Positions 63,165 through 64,000 of a stretch of DNA of 64,000 nt are shown piece by piece (the stretch's first letter is position 1; each line of letters starts with the position of its first letter). The notes under the pieces were generated by a model. That model did not search any database. It saw only the letters and a program-made list of their open reading frames with translations, and was not told the origin of the DNA. The stretch lies in assembly GCA_964414835.1 (NCBI GenBank), contig CAYPWY010000003.1, forward strand, positions 1 to 64,000. The letters are read 5' to 3'. A program made the position numbers and the translations under genes. Origin of the DNA: Eshraghiella sp964414835 (GTDB lineage Bacteria > Bacillota > Clostridia > Lachnospirales > Lachnospiraceae).

Positions 63165-64000
63165 TTATTTCATAGTAAGCCTGTGCATAACATCATCTGC
63201 AGTATCAATCTTAAGGTTACGGCTGCTGATGTTTTCGTACACCTTAGGCACCATAATACTCTTATATGCCGGTCTGATGATTTTATCCATATTGACAAGC
63301 TCTTCTATTCTATGCGCACTCCAGCCTACTATTCTGGCAATGGCGAAAATAGGCGTATATAATTCAAGAGGAATATCAAGCATACTGTATACAAATCCGC
63401 TGTAAAAATCAACATTGGCACTGACGCCTTTGTAGATATGACACGACTCAGCGATTACCTCAGGCGCAATTCTTTCTATCATTGAATAAAGGGCGAACTC
63501 GTCACTGTGGTGCTTCTCCGTTGCCAGCAGCTCCACAAAGGATTTAAAAATTCTGGCACGGGGGTCAGATATTGAATAAACCGCATGACCCATTCCATAT
63601 ATAAGCCCGCTTCTGTCAAATGCCTCTTTGCGGAGTATTTTCTTAAGGTAGTCCCTGACCATATCTTCGTCTTTAAGGTCCTTCACATTCTTTTTTAAAT
63701 CGGTCATCATTCTGACCACCTTGATATTGGCTCCTCCATGTTTCGGTCCCTTAAGAGAAGAAAGAGCCGCCGCAACTACCGAATATGTATCAGAGCCTGA
63801 TGATGTAACGACACGTGTTGTAAACGTAGAGTTATTGCCTCCGCCATGCTCCATATGAAGCACAAGTGCGGCGTCAAGAACCCTTGCCTCAATGTCGGTA
63901 TATTTCTTATCCGGCCGCAAAAGTCTTAAAATATTTTCCGCAAATGACAGCTTATTGTCAGGTCTGTGAATATATAAACTGTCATCACACTCATAATGAT
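63165..64000 (-). CDS. Citrate synthase, C-terminal part (5' end beyond the window)
   Basis: Condenses oxaloacetate and acetyl-CoA. The frame stays open to the window end; the visible 278 residues include the active-site histidines in LHMEHGGGNN and GPKHGGANIK and the segment GMGHAVYSISDPRARIF with the catalytic Asp region. The reading does not begin at the in-frame TTG at 63920: homology-like sequence (LSFAENILRLL) runs on upstream. It precedes the isomerase gene by 20 bp. In such anaerobes it serves glutamate synthesis. Confidence 0.93.
   Translation of the reverse strand, partial: HYECDDSLYIHRPDNKLSFAENILRLLRPDKKYTDIEARVLDAALVLHMEHGGGNNSTFTTRVVTSSGSDTYSVVAAALSSLKGPKHGGANIKVVRMMTDLKKNVKDLKDEDMVRDYLKKILRKEAFDRSGLIYGMGHAVYSISDPRARIFKSFVELLATEKHHSDEFALYSMIERIAPEVIAESCHIYKGVSANVDFYSGFVYSMLDIPLELYTPIFAIARIVGWSAHRIEELVNMDKIIRPAYKSIMVPKVYENISSRNLKIDTADDVMHRLTMK

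Noticed and set aside
1..64000. Searched for tRNA or rRNA genes, prophage, transposases and toxin-antitoxin pairs
   Set aside because: No sequence or protein with the expected features was seen.

Overview
The window is about 64 kb of a low-GC (roughly 40%), Gram-positive type chromosome. The best fit is a Lachnospiraceae member of the Clostridia: a T-box-controlled pheST, a TIGR04086 membrane protein, a TatD-associated type radical SAM protein, DUF1015 beside serC-serA, and lipoprotein glycanases for plant galactan typical of fibre-degrading gut commensals. There are no rRNA or tRNA genes, CRISPR arrays, phage genes or insertion sequences that I can see. A run of 100 N (44805-44904) is a scaffold gap, so this is a draft or metagenome-derived assembly.

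Left part (1-8.2 kb): a fragment of an unknown gene, a frameshifted small gene (118-653), a DUF6033-like protein, then a plus-strand operon behind a near-consensus promoter. The operon is gtrB-type glycosyltransferase, GtrA flippase-like protein, YfhO-type GT-C transferase, argH and a second GT2 glycosyltransferase. The first three make a complete three-component cell-envelope glycosylation module. From 8.25 to 12.8 kb a minus-strand operon encodes a small membrane protein, glycogen branching enzyme with a long repetitive tail, MscS and an M15 peptidase.

Middle part (12.9-31 kb): serC-serA-DUF1015 is read away from a pyridoxal/pyridoxamine kinase gene across a 262-bp region holding two promoters, paired direct repeats and a structured serC leader. 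A TatD-linked radical SAM gene converges on an aminopeptidase P gene at a shared terminator. Then come leuB-ilvD-ilvB (branched-chain amino acids), a GH5 lipoprotein glycanase, sbcD-sbcC, and aroC-tgt-yajC.

Carbohydrate island (33.3-45.5 kb, minus strand): a beta-1,4-galactan utilisation locus. An extracellular lipoprotein GH53 galactanase with Big and CBM61-like modules cuts the polymer. A lipoprotein solute-binding protein and two MalFG-type permeases import the oligosaccharides, a cytoplasmic GH53 continues the degradation, and a LacI regulator with a perfect palindromic operator controls import. A 610-residue protein of unknown function is encoded between transporter and intracellular GH53; no beta-galactosidase is recognisable, so it is the main candidate for an undescribed activity. 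No recognised ATPase subunit is encoded, so a shared MsmK-type ATPase elsewhere is expected. Just upstream lies a zinc-ribbon protein gene with 33-bp repeats, broken by the assembly gap.

Right part (45.5-64 kb): TIGR04086, truA, a left-handed beta-helix nucleotidyltransferase-like protein, glmS, topB, a DUF234-type ATPase, a YfbR-like nucleotidase and galM. Then pheS-pheT-queA-pilZ under a phenylalanine T-box, dacF, a small membrane protein, a ThuA/sugar-isomerase pair, and the 3' part of a citrate synthase gene cut by the window edge. Most of the window is ordinary core metabolism. The items most worth a second look are the unknown 610-aa protein in the galactan locus, the serC/pdxK divergent region, DUF1015 as a possible serine-metabolism enzyme, and the repeat-bearing proteins.
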